Positions 33,590-41,661 of a stretch of DNA of 64,000 nucleotides are shown here, piece by piece; position 1 is the first letter of the stretch, and each line of letters starts with the position of its first letter. A program made the translations under genes and the position numbers. The notes beneath the pieces were generated by a model. That model saw nothing but the letters and a program-made list of their open reading frames with translations, was not told the DNA's origin and did no database searches. The stretch comes from JASHPR01 sp963833885 (GTDB taxonomy: Bacteria > Actinomycetota > Actinomycetes > Streptosporangiales > Streptosporangiaceae): the NCBI GenBank assembly GCA_963833885.1, contig CAWHZU010000019.1:558001-622000 (forward strand), given 5' to 3'.

Positions 33590-34429
33590 CTAGCCGGCCG
33601 ACCCACCGGCGGCGTTGCCGAGCACCCCGCACAGCAGCCGGTTGTCGCCGAGCTGCCACAGCGTCCCGACCTCGGTGAAGCCCGCCCTGAGCAGCGCGTC
33701 CACGTGCGTCGCCAGCAGCCCCGCTGGCGAGCCGTGGTGCTCGGCCTCGATCCCCCGCCGATCGCGGCTCGCGATGAGCCCGGCCAGCGCCGGTTCCGCC
33801 CGAACCGCGGCCCACCAGCCCGACCAGGTTGCACCGGAGTCCGGATGCCGCCGCACCTCGCGCTCGACCAGCGCCCGGCCCAGCCGCACCAGCGTCGGCG
33901 CCTCGGTCTCATCCTCGCGCAGGTGATCTCCATCGAGCAGCAGCCCGCCCGGCCGCAGCACGGCGGCGACCTCGGCGTACAGCGCGGCGAGCGCCGTCTT
34001 TGGCAGCCAGTGCAGAGCGGTCGTGCTGACCACGGCGTCCACCGGGCGGTCCAGGCCGAGGCTGGCAGCCCAGCCAGGGTCGCGCAGGTCCAGGTCGGCA
34101 AACCGAAGCCCAGGCCGGTCTGCCCACGCGGCGCGGCCGAGCGCGAGCAGCAGCGGGTCGGCGTCCAAGGCGATCACCGTGGCGCCAGGGAGCCGGTCGA
34201 GCAGCCGCACCGAGAGCGAGCCGGGGCCGCAGCCGAGGTCGAGGACCAGCGGCTCGGCGTGCCCGGTCCCCTCGGCAACCGCATCGATGAGGGCGGTAAA
34301 TCGCTCCTCGCGCTCGGGCATGAACTCCTGCTGCTGCGCGTCCCAGCTGCTGATCCAGGCCATGGCCTCGGCCCGGCCGACCGGCGTCTCCACCGGCCCG
34401 CGCGGCGACGGTGCTTCGGGCTGCGTCAC
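33590..34429 (-). CDS. Trans-aconitate-2-methyltransferase-like SAM methyltransferase
   Basis: A 279-aa class I methyltransferase: LVLDLGCGPGSLSVRLLDRL (SAM motif I), VIALDADPLLLALGR, DAVVSTTALHWLP and VLRPGGLLLDGDHL. It resembles class I methyltransferases related to Tam; substrate unknown. GTG at 34429 is chosen because GGGAGG lies 5 nt upstream; the longer frame is not supported. First gene of a two-gene unit with the MATE exporter, which hints at modifying and exporting a compound. Divergent from the CGNR gene. Confidence 0.88.
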   Translation of the reverse strand: MTQPEAPSPRGPVETPVGRAEAMAWISSWDAQQQEFMPEREERFTALIDAVAEGTGHAEPLVLDLGCGPGSLSVRLLDRLPGATVIALDADPLLLALGRAAWADRPGLRFADLDLRDPGWAASLGLDRPVDAVVSTTALHWLPKTALAALYAEVAAVLRPGGLLLDGDHLREDETEAPTLVRLGRALVEREVRRHPDSGATWSGWWAAVRAEPALAGLIASRDRRGIEAEHHGSPAGLLATHVDALLRAGFTEVGTLWQLGDNRLLCGVLGNAAGGSAG

Positions 34430-34557
34430 TGGTACCTCCCGGCAGGCCTGCTGGCGTTCCGCAACACTCCGCCGCGGCACCGACACTCCGCCCGCATAAC
34501 TGGCTAAACTAACTTTGACAGTAACGAAGCTAAGCAGCAAAGGACGTAACTGGTCAA

Positions 34558-35133
34558 GTGAATTTCACCAGTCACGCAGACGCGGTGGTTGCCGTGGCGG
34601 TCGAGCTCGTCAACGCGCTCACGCCGGATGAGGCCTATGGCCGGCCCTACCAGCCACCCGACGACCGCGCGCTGCCCGCTGCGGTGACCGCGGCGCTCCG
34701 CGCCGGGCGCGGCGAGGTCGGGCCGGTATCACCGGACGAGGCCGCCGCGTTCCGGCCGGTGGCCGCGGCCATCCGCTCGGTGTTCGACGCGGTGGCGGCG
34801 GAGCAGACCGACGCGGCGGTCCGTCTCGTCAACGACATGCTGGCCACAACGGGCGCCCGGCCGCGGCTCGACAGGCACGACGGCGAGCCCTGGCACCTGC
34901 ACTTCCACGGCGCCGAGGATTCGCTGGTCACGGGCTGGGCGGCGGGTTGCGCCACCGGCCTCGCCGTAGTGCTCGGCGGCGAGTCGCGCGGGCGGCTGGG
35001 CGTGTGCAGCGCCCCCAGCTGCGACCGCGTGTTCGTCGATACCTCACGAAACGCGACCCGCCGGTTCTGCTCGACGGCGTGCCAGAACCGGGTCAAGGCC
35101 GCGTCGTTCCGGGCAGCCCATCGAGCCGTCTGA
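34558..35133 (+). CDS. CGNR zinc-finger (ABATE-domain) regulator
   Basis: A 191-aa protein. N-terminal ABATE-like domain (VAVAVELVNALTPDEAYG, AAFRPVAAAIRSVFDAVAA) and C-terminal CGNR zinc finger RLGVCSAPSCDRVFVDTSRN followed by RRFCSTACQNRVKAASFR, with four Cys ligands. CGNR proteins are treated as transcription regulators. TTGACA at 34515-34520 in the spacer resembles a -35 box. Divergent from the methyltransferase-MATE unit, a probable target. Start GTG 34558. Confidence 0.88.
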   Translation: MNFTSHADAVVAVAVELVNALTPDEAYGRPYQPPDDRALPAAVTAALRAGRGEVGPVSPDEAAAFRPVAAAIRSVFDAVAAEQTDAAVRLVNDMLATTGARPRLDRHDGEPWHLHFHGAEDSLVTGWAAGCATGLAVVLGGESRGRLGVCSAPSCDRVFVDTSRNATRRFCSTACQNRVKAASFRAAHRAV

Positions 35134-35161
35134 ACCTCCTCATCGACCCGTCTGCGGCGGG

Positions 35162-36202
35162 TCAGCCGAAGAACAGCTCGGCCTCTGCGTAACGCTCCGG
35201 CGGCACCAGCTTGAGCTCGCTGGTCGCGGCCGCGATCGGGACGCGCACGATGTCCGTGCCGCGCAGCGCGACCATCTGGCCAAACGCGCCGTCCGCCACC
35301 GCGCGGATCGCGTGCGCGCCGAAGCGCGTCGCCAGCACCCGGTCGAACGCGGTGGGGGTGCCGCCGCGCTGAACGTGACCGAGCACGGTGGCGCGGGCCT
35401 CCTTGCCGGTTCGACTCTCGATCTCGGACGCCAGCATCTGCCCCACCCCGCCGTAGCGGACATGGCCGAACGCGTCCCGCTCCTGCGCGACCAGCGTGTC
35501 GGTCCCGTCCTTGGGGTGTGCGCCCTCGGCGACCACCACGATCGGCGCGTACTGGGTCTGGAACCGGTGCTGCACCCACGCGCAGACCTGCTCGATGTCG
35601 AACGGCTGCTCCGGGATCAGGATCACGTTCGCGCCGCCGGCCATGCCGGCGTGCAGCGCGATCCAGCCAGCGCTGCGCCCCATCACCTCTACGATCAGCG
35701 CCCGGTGGTGGCTCTCCGCGGTGGTATGCAGCCGGTCGATGGCCTCCATCGCGATGTTCACGGCGGTGTCGAAGCCGAACGTGTAGTCGGTCGCGGAAAG
35801 GTCGTTGTCGATCGTCTTCGGCACGCCGACGACGTTCACGCCCTGCTCGCACAGGCCGGCGACGCCGAGGGTGTCCTCGCCGCCGATCGCGACCAGCGCG
35901 TCGACGCCGAGGGTGGCGAGGTTGCCCTTGACCCGGTCCAGCCCGGAACGCCCCCCGGCCGCCGCGCTCTCCCCCAGCGGATTGGTGCGGGACGAGCCGA
36001 GGATCGTGCCGCCGCGCGGCAGGATGCCGCGAACCGCCTGCACGTCCAGGGGCATCGTGTCGCCTTCGAGCGGGCCGCGCCAGCCGTCGCGGAATCCGGT
36101 GAACTCATACCCGTACTCCGCGGCGCCGGTGCGCACGATCGCCCGGATGACCGCGTTCAGCCCCGGGCAGTCACCGCCACCGGTCAGGACTCCGACTCGC
36201 AT
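35162..36202 (-). CDS. pfkA: 6-phosphofructokinase with PPi-type active-site residues
   Basis: A 346-aa group III phosphofructokinase: MRVGVLTGGGDCPGLNAVIR, VPKTIDNDLSATDYTFGFDT, VEVMGRSAGWIALHAG and VLGHVQRGGTPTAFDRVLA. Residues 107-111 read GGEDT (Asp110) and Lys129 occurs in PKTIDND. In the family, Asp and Lys at these two positions mark pyrophosphate-dependent enzymes such as that of Amycolatopsis, whereas Gly-containing versions use ATP. This predicts PPi as phosphoryl donor. Start ATG 36202. Next to glpK and a ROK glucokinase, pointing to a central-carbon locus. Divergent from glpK. Confidence 0.92.
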   Translation of the reverse strand: MRVGVLTGGGDCPGLNAVIRAIVRTGAAEYGYEFTGFRDGWRGPLEGDTMPLDVQAVRGILPRGGTILGSSRTNPLGESAAAGGRSGLDRVKGNLATLGVDALVAIGGEDTLGVAGLCEQGVNVVGVPKTIDNDLSATDYTFGFDTAVNIAMEAIDRLHTTAESHHRALIVEVMGRSAGWIALHAGMAGGANVILIPEQPFDIEQVCAWVQHRFQTQYAPIVVVAEGAHPKDGTDTLVAQERDAFGHVRYGGVGQMLASEIESRTGKEARATVLGHVQRGGTPTAFDRVLATRFGAHAIRAVADGAFGQMVALRGTDIVRVPIAAATSELKLVPPERYAEAELFFG

Positions 36203-36260
36203 GGATCTTCCTCTCAGGTGAGGTCCTCAACTCGATGTGTCGCCCGCCACACTAGTGCCC

Positions 36261-37760
36261 ATGAGCGTGCTCGCGATCGACGCTGGGACGACGGGCGTTA
36301 CCGCCCTCATCATTTCGGCTGACGGCACCGTGGTGGGCCGTGGTTACGAAGAGTTCCGCCAGTATTACCCCGAGCCCGGCTGGGTGGAACACCTGCCGGA
36401 AGGCATCTGGCAAGCGACGCTCGCGGCCTGCGGGCAGGCGCTGGACGGGGCCGACCCGCCCAGCTGCATCGGGATCACGAACCAGCGGGAGACCGCCGTG
36501 ATCTGGGACCGGGCCACGCTGGTGGCGCCGCGGCGGGCGATCGTCTGGCAGGACCGGCGGACGGCGGCCATCTGCACCCGGATGCGGGAGCAGGGCGACG
36601 AAGAGCGGGTGACCGAGCTCACCGGGCTGAGGCTGGACCCGTACTTTACCGGCACGAAGCTGACCTGGCTGGCCGAGAACGAACCGGACGTATGGTCCGG
36701 CGTCACCGACGGTTCGCTCGCCATCGGCACCGTGGACTCGTACCTGATCGCCCGGCTGACCGGCGGCCGGTACCACGTCACGGATGCGTCCAATGCGTCC
36801 CGCACGCTGCTGTTCGACATCGAGGCGGGGCAGTGGTCGGCCGAGCTGTGCCAGCTTTTCGGCGTGCCGCCGCACGCGCTGCCCGAGGTGGTGCCATCGT
36901 ACGGCGTGGTGGGGCACTGCGACCCGGCCGGGTTCCTCGGCCTGTCGCTGCCGATCGCGGGCATCGCCGGTGACCAGCAGGCGGCCATGTTCGGCCAGGC
37001 GTGCTTCTCCCCCGGCTCGACGAAGTGCACGTACGGGACCGGGTCGTTCGTGCTGTGCAACACCGGCAGCTCGATCGTCCGCTCGCAGGCCGGGCTGCTG
37101 CCCACGGTGGCGTGGATGGATCCGGCCGGCGTGCTGACCTATGCGCTGGAGGGATCCGTGTTCGTGACCGGCGCCGCCGTGCAGTGGCTGCGCGACGGGC
37201 TCGGCCTGCTCGACAACGCCGCGCAGAGCGAGGCGCTGGCACGCTCGGTTCCTGACACCGGCGGTGTGGTGTTCGTCCCGGCGCTGACCGGGCTCGGTGC
37301 GCCGTACTGGGATCCGGACGCGCGCGGCGCGATGTTCGGCCTCACCAGGGGGACGACCCGGGCGCACCTGGTCCGTGCCGCGCTCGAGGCGATCACGTTC
37401 GAGGTGCGGGACGTCGCCGACCTCATGGCAGCCGAGGCGCCCGGCCAGCCTGGCGGTGGCGCAACGCTGCGTGTGGACGGCGGCGCCAGCACCAACGACC
37501 TGCTGATGCAGCTTCAGGCGGATCAGCTCCAGGTGCCGGTCGAGCGGCCCGTGGTGGCCGAGACCACGGCGCTCGGCGCCGCGTTCCTCGCCGGGCTCGC
37601 CACCGACGTGTGGTCGTCGCAAGCCGAACTCGCCGCCACCTGGCGGCTCGACCGCCGGTTCCGGCCGGAGGCCAGGGACGAGCGCGGCTACGCGCGCTGG
37701 CGTGCCGCCGTGCAGCGTACACAGGGCTGGGCCAGCCAGGACCGAGGCAGCCAGGACTGA
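36261..37760 (+). CDS. glpK: Glycerol kinase (FGGY family)
   Basis: Phosphorylates glycerol to glycerol 3-phosphate. The 499-aa product has VLAIDAGTTGVTALIIS, IGITNQRETAVIWDRAT, VWQDRRTA, GTVDSYLIARLTGG, CTYGTGSFVLCNTG, VFVPALTGLGAPYWDPDARG and LRVDGGASTNDLLMQ, as expected. ATG at 36261 begins the conserved N-terminus; an upstream GTG at 36237 with AGGTGAGG before it is possible. No glycerol facilitator or GlpD is adjacent. The C-terminal residues ASQDRGSQD come from a 15-bp tandem duplication at 37731-37760 that includes the stop. Confidence 0.94.
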   Translation: MSVLAIDAGTTGVTALIISADGTVVGRGYEEFRQYYPEPGWVEHLPEGIWQATLAACGQALDGADPPSCIGITNQRETAVIWDRATLVAPRRAIVWQDRRTAAICTRMREQGDEERVTELTGLRLDPYFTGTKLTWLAENEPDVWSGVTDGSLAIGTVDSYLIARLTGGRYHVTDASNASRTLLFDIEAGQWSAELCQLFGVPPHALPEVVPSYGVVGHCDPAGFLGLSLPIAGIAGDQQAAMFGQACFSPGSTKCTYGTGSFVLCNTGSSIVRSQAGLLPTVAWMDPAGVLTYALEGSVFVTGAAVQWLRDGLGLLDNAAQSEALARSVPDTGGVVFVPALTGLGAPYWDPDARGAMFGLTRGTTRAHLVRAALEAITFEVRDVADLMAAEAPGQPGGGATLRVDGGASTNDLLMQLQADQLQVPVERPVVAETTALGAAFLAGLATDVWSSQAELAATWRLDRRFRPEARDERGYARWRAAVQRTQGWASQDRGSQD

Positions 37761-37762
37761 AC

Positions 37763-39253
37763 TCAGCCGAGCACGGTCCACCGAAGCTTGGCCGACCCGG
37801 TCATCCCCCTGGCGTCAGTTGCGTAGACCTTGACCCGGTAGGACCCGGTGGCCTTCGGCTTTCCGTAGATCACGCCGCCCTTGCTGATCTTCAGCCCGGA
37901 GGGCAGCCCGGTCGCCTTGAACGTCAGCTTCTTGGTGTGAGCGGAATCGTGCGCCTTGATCCGCACCGGGGTGATCCGCACGCCCTTCCGGCTGTGCTTG
38001 CTGGCCGGCCTGGCCACCACGACCGTGTGGTCGACGGCCTGGAACGCGCCCGTGCCGTCGGGGGTGCCGAGCCCGGTCGGGCCGTCGTATCCCACCCTGG
38101 CCGTGCACAGATAGGCGACATTGCAGGTGCCGTCGCTGCCCGACGTGATGTCGTACAGATCGCTGGCGTGCTGGTACAGGAACTCGGCCGGGTACGTGCC
38201 GGAGGCCGCCGGGCCGGCCAGCGCGTACGTCGCCGCGATGATCGCAGCGGCCTCCGACGTGCCGCCGACCTCGATCCAGCCGCCCTGGTCGTAGCTGTCG
38301 TAGACCGCGGCGCCCGTGCCCGGGTTCGCGTCCGCTGCAACGTCGTTGTCGGTGCGGTGGCTGCAGCCGCTGTCCGTCTGCCAGGACTGCTTGGACTCGA
38401 AGCGCGAGCAGCCGGAGCCGGTGGCGCCGTACCCGTTGTCCCAGACGGTCTCCTTCCAGCCGCGCGCGGTGCCTTTCGCGACGGACAGCGAGGTGCCGCC
38501 GACCGAGGTCACGTACTGGGACGCGGCCGGGTAGCCGACGCCGTATCCGGAGTCGCCGCCCGCCGCGGTCACCGCCACGCCCGGGTGGTCGAAGTAGACG
38601 TCGTCAGCGGTCTCGCCGGCGGTCTCCGGCGAGCTGTAGCTGTTGGACACGAATTTGGCGCCGAGCGCGACCGCGGCGTCCACGGACTTGCCGAGGTTGG
38701 CCATGGAGCCGTTCTTCGCCTCCACCAGCAGGATGTGGCAGTTCGGGCAGATCGCCGACACCATGTCGAGGTCCAGCGACTCCTCGGTCGCCCAGCCGGT
38801 CTTGCCGGCCGACTTGGGCAGGGGGCTTGTCTGGCCCTCCTCGTTCACCTTGCGGAAACAGCCGCTGCCGCACGCCGGAAGGCCGTAGTGGGCGCGATAG
38901 GTCTTCAGGTTCGCGGCCGCGTCGGGGTCGTTGTAGGCGTCCACCACCGCGACCGTCTCTCCGGCGCCCGCGGCGCCCGCGGCCAGCGTCAGGTTGTAGG
39001 CGCTCTGCAGCTGCGCGGGGCTGTAGCCGGCCACGCTCGCGTCTGTCGCCATGCCCTGGAAGGCCACCACGTTCGTTTCCACCATGGCCCCGCACTCCCC
39101 CCAGCCGGGCGTCGCCGCCGAGCAGGCGTGGCGGAAGTCCTGCCCCGGCGCGCCGGCCGTCTGCGCGGCGGCCCCGGCTGCCGGAAGCGCCACCGTGACC
39201 GCCGCTAACCCGAACGCGGACAACGCGGCAACGGCAAGTTTGCTGATCTTCAC
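37763..39253 (-). CDS. Secreted S53 (sedolisin/kumamolisin-like) serine protease
   Basis: A 496-aa exported protease. N-terminal signal peptide VKISKLAVAALSAFGLAAVT then VALPAAGAAAQ, then a catalytic domain with Glu157 and Asp161 in WATEESLDLDMVSA, the oxyanion Asp in VTAAGGDSGYGVGYPAAS and the nucleophile in GGTSEAAA. A C-terminal Ig-like module (about 420-496: LTFKATGLPSGLKISKGGVI) follows. The usual long propeptide is absent or short. Acid-acting extracellular protein digestion is likely. GTG at 39253 is chosen because it gives a good signal peptide. Convergent with glpK, 2 bp apart. Confidence 0.9.
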   Translation of the reverse strand: MKISKLAVAALSAFGLAAVTVALPAAGAAAQTAGAPGQDFRHACSAATPGWGECGAMVETNVVAFQGMATDASVAGYSPAQLQSAYNLTLAAGAAGAGETVAVVDAYNDPDAAANLKTYRAHYGLPACGSGCFRKVNEEGQTSPLPKSAGKTGWATEESLDLDMVSAICPNCHILLVEAKNGSMANLGKSVDAAVALGAKFVSNSYSSPETAGETADDVYFDHPGVAVTAAGGDSGYGVGYPAASQYVTSVGGTSLSVAKGTARGWKETVWDNGYGATGSGCSRFESKQSWQTDSGCSHRTDNDVAADANPGTGAAVYDSYDQGGWIEVGGTSEAAAIIAATYALAGPAASGTYPAEFLYQHASDLYDITSGSDGTCNVAYLCTARVGYDGPTGLGTPDGTGAFQAVDHTVVVARPASKHSRKGVRITPVRIKAHDSAHTKKLTFKATGLPSGLKISKGGVIYGKPKATGSYRVKVYATDARGMTGSAKLRWTVLG

Positions 39254-39372
39254 TGGCGGACCCCCCGCGGCTCGTCTAGTGATCCAGGTAGCCATTAGGA
39301 CGGCCAACTAGCCCAGGAGGTTGACTCGCAGTGACGCTCTGATACTGAGCGTCACCGATGTCCGTGCTGAGC

Positions 39373-40068
39373 TCAGTCGTCGGCGGTCGGTACGGGCACC
39401 TTCGCGCTCTTCGCGTACCGGTCGACGTATTCCTGGCCGGACAGCTTCATGATCTCGTACATGATCTCGTCGGTCATGGCGCGGAGCACGACCCGGTCCT
39501 TCTCCAGCCCGTAGTAGCGGGAGAAGTCCAGCGGCTTGCCGAACCTGACACCCGGCCGGATTCGCAGTCGCGGCGTGATCTTGCCCGGCGGCTGGAACTC
39601 GAAGCCCCCGATCATGGCGCACGGGATCACCGGGACCCTCGCCTCGAGGGCCAGCCTCGCGACGCCGGTCTTGCCGCGGTACAGCCGCCCGTCCGGGGTC
39701 CTCGTGCCCTCCGGGTAGATGCCGAGCAGGTTGCCCTGAGCCAGCACCCGCAGCCCGGTGTTCAGCGCGCGCTCGCCCGCGGCGCCGCCGGACCTGTCCA
39801 CCGGAATCTGGCCCACGCCGCTGAAGAAGGCCTTGCTCACCAGGCCCTTCAGCCCGCGCCCGGTGAAGTACTCCGACTTGGCGAGGAAGACCACCTTGCG
39901 CGGCAGCGGCAGCGGGGCGAAGAAGTGATCAGAGAACGACAGGTGGTTGCTTGCGATGATCGCCGGTCCCTCTCTGGGGACATTGTCGGCACCGTCCGCC
40001 CACGGCCGGAACACGATCCGCAGGAACGGCCCGAGTATTGCCTTGACCACCCAGTAGAACACGCACAT
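39373..40068 (-). CDS. 1-acyl-sn-glycerol-3-phosphate acyltransferase (PlsC-like)
   Basis: A 231-aa acyltransferase with motif I NHLSFSD (HX4D), motif III region YPEGTRTPDGRLYRGKTG and a hydrophobic N-terminal span (FYWVVKAILGPFLRIVF). Transfers acyl groups to lysophospholipids. The ATG at 40068 sits in the left arm of an 8-bp inverted repeat shared with the divergent hydrolase gene. No operon partner. Confidence 0.92.
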   Translation of the reverse strand: MCVFYWVVKAILGPFLRIVFRPWADGADNVPREGPAIIASNHLSFSDHFFAPLPLPRKVVFLAKSEYFTGRGLKGLVSKAFFSGVGQIPVDRSGGAAGERALNTGLRVLAQGNLLGIYPEGTRTPDGRLYRGKTGVARLALEARVPVIPCAMIGGFEFQPPGKITPRLRIRPGVRFGKPLDFSRYYGLEKDRVVLRAMTDEIMYEIMKLSGQEYVDRYAKSAKVPVPTADD

Positions 40069-40102
40069 ATGTTCCCACGGGATCGCGGTCCGCCAACATA
40101 TG
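40066..40102. promoter_or_regulatory. Inverted repeat in the plsC-hydrolase divergent spacer
   Basis: Arms CATATGTT (40066-40073) and AACATATG (40095-40102) with a 21-bp gap. Each arm reads TATGTT in the direction of one of the divergent genes, so they could act as -10 elements, or together as an operator. The left arm includes the plsC start codon. Confidence 0.4.
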
Positions 40103-40187
40103 CGCCGTGAGGGTGTCTGCGTGCGACGATGCGTTGGAGCAGAAAGCGAGGGACGCCAGACGGCGGCCCGCGGAGAGGACTCGGCCC

Positions 40188-40946
40188 ATGCCAGTCATGC
40201 CAGGCGCAGAACCCTTCACTCATATGGGCGGCACGACCGGCGCCCTGCTGTGCCACGGATTCACCGGCAGCCCGCAGTCACTGCGGCCCTGGGCCGAGTA
40301 CCTGGCCGAGGCCGGCCTGTCCGTCTCGCTGCCCAGGCTGCCCGGCCACGGCACGACCTGGCAGGACATGGCGCGCACCCGGTGGGAAGACTGGTATGCC
40401 GAGGTCGACCGGGCATTCGACGGGCTCCGCGCGCAGGTTGACGAGATCTTTGTGATGGGCCTCTCGATGGGAGGCTGCCTCGCGCTGCGCCTCGCCGAGC
40501 TGCGTGGCAACGCGGTCAGCGGGCTGGTGCTCGTCAACCCCTCGCTCACCGGTGACACCCGGCTGCTCATGCTGGCCCCGGTGCTGAAGTTCGTGCTGCC
40601 CTCGCTGAAGGGGATCGGCAGCGACATCAAGAAGGAACATGTCACCGAGCTCGGCTACGACCGCACGCCGGTCAAGGCCGTGGACAGCATGCGCGGTTTG
40701 TGGCGGGTCACCCAGGCCCAGCTCGGCGACGTGACCCAGCCGGTGCTGGCGTACCACAGCACCGCCGACCACGTGGTCGGCCCGGCCAGCCTCGCCCTGC
40801 TGCGCAGCGCGCTGCCGGAGAAGCAACTGGAAGTCAGGGAATGCCCCGACAGCTATCACGTTGCAACTCTCGACAACGACGCGCCTGCCATCTTCGCCGG
40901 GAGCCTGGAGTTCGTCAGGGCCCACAGCCGCGCCGAGGCGGGGTAG
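40188..40946 (+). CDS. Alpha/beta hydrolase (Est30-like carboxylesterase)
   Basis: A 252-aa hydrolase. The oxyanion motif LLCHGFTGSPQSLRPW, nucleophile elbow FVMGLSMGGCLAL, acid Asp in HSTADHVVGPASL and His in PDSYHVATLDND make a complete triad. Related enzymes cleave carboxyl esters or monoacylglycerols. ATG at 40188 is preferred because GAGAGG lies upstream; the ORF is open further upstream in non-conserved sequence. Adjacent to a PlsC gene, so a lipid substrate is possible. Confidence 0.9.
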   Translation: MPVMPGAEPFTHMGGTTGALLCHGFTGSPQSLRPWAEYLAEAGLSVSLPRLPGHGTTWQDMARTRWEDWYAEVDRAFDGLRAQVDEIFVMGLSMGGCLALRLAELRGNAVSGLVLVNPSLTGDTRLLMLAPVLKFVLPSLKGIGSDIKKEHVTELGYDRTPVKAVDSMRGLWRVTQAQLGDVTQPVLAYHSTADHVVGPASLALLRSALPEKQLEVRECPDSYHVATLDNDAPAIFAGSLEFVRAHSRAEAG

Positions 40947-40983
40947 CGGCCACGCCGGGGGGCAGCGCGAGGATGATGATGTA

Positions 40984-41016
40984 CGAGGGTTATGACGTGG
41001 CGAGGGTTATGACGTG
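40984..41016 (+). repeat. 17-bp tandem duplication at a start codon
   Basis: CGAGGGTTATGACGTG occurs at 40984-40999 and 41001-41016. The second copy's GTG (41014) starts the next gene; the first copy's GTG opens a 6-codon frame (V A R V M T) ending in the TGA at 41015-41017 that overlaps that start. Confidence 0.85.
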
Positions 41017-41661
41017 AGTGGTGAGGACGTCAGCGGCGGGGGCGCGAGCGGCGGCGCGACCGGTGACGAGGCTGCCTGGCAGGAGCTGGTCGCTCGCTTT
41101 GACATGCCGACCGACTGGGATTCCGCCGCCGCGCCGTGGCCGGACCGGGAGGACCTGACCGCGCCCAGCACGCCGCCCAGCCAGGCCACGCCGCCCAGCC
41201 AGGAGGGGCCGCCCAGCCAGGCCACGCCGCCCGGCCCCGGCCAGGCGACGCCGCCCAGCCAGGAGGGGCCGCCCAGCCGCGCGAACGGAACCAGCGCCGA
41301 CCGGACCCGCGTGGTCAGGCCTGCCACCCCGCCCGCCCTGCGGGGTCCCCCGTGGGCGCCGGCCGACCCGCCCGCCGGTCCGCCCGCGGACACCGACGAG
41401 GCCGACGACACCGACGAGCACTACGTTCCCCCGCCCCCGCCGCCGCTGCCGCACCTCGATCCGATGGCCAAGGGCGCCTGGACAGCACTGTTCGGCGGTC
41501 CCGCCTACCTGCTGATAGCCACGCTCGTCGGCTGGACCGTGGCCGGCTGGACGGCGCTCCTGGCGATCGCGGCGTTCGTCGGGGGATTCGTGGTGCTGGT
41601 ACTGCGCCTCGGCGATGGGCCGTCGCGCGGCTCGGGACCCGACAACGGCGCTGTGCTCTAG
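41014..41661 (+). CDS. Pro-rich membrane protein of unknown function
   Basis: A 215-aa protein, not recognised as a family with a known role. The N-terminal 40 residues (WQELVARFDMPTDWDSAA) are followed by Pro/Ser/Gln repeats (TPPSQATPPSQEGPPSQ, encoded by a degenerate DNA repeat at 41168-41280), an acidic stretch (DTDEADDTDEH), then LDPMAKGAWTALFGGPAYLL and two hydrophobic helices (LIATLVGWTVAGWTALLAIA, AFVGGFVVLVLRLG). Likely cytoplasmic tail and two spans. GTG 41014 lies in a duplicated start region. Convergent with glkA with shared stop bases. Confidence 0.72.
   Translation: MSGEDVSGGGASGGATGDEAAWQELVARFDMPTDWDSAAAPWPDREDLTAPSTPPSQATPPSQEGPPSQATPPGPGQATPPSQEGPPSRANGTSADRTRVVRPATPPALRGPPWAPADPPAGPPADTDEADDTDEHYVPPPPPPLPHLDPMAKGAWTALFGGPAYLLIATLVGWTVAGWTALLAIAAFVGGFVVLVLRLGDGPSRGSGPDNGAVL

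Noticed and set aside
35400..35425. GGTTCGACTCTCGATC as a tRNA T-loop
   Set aside because: Lies inside the phosphofructokinase gene with no acceptor or anticodon arms around it.
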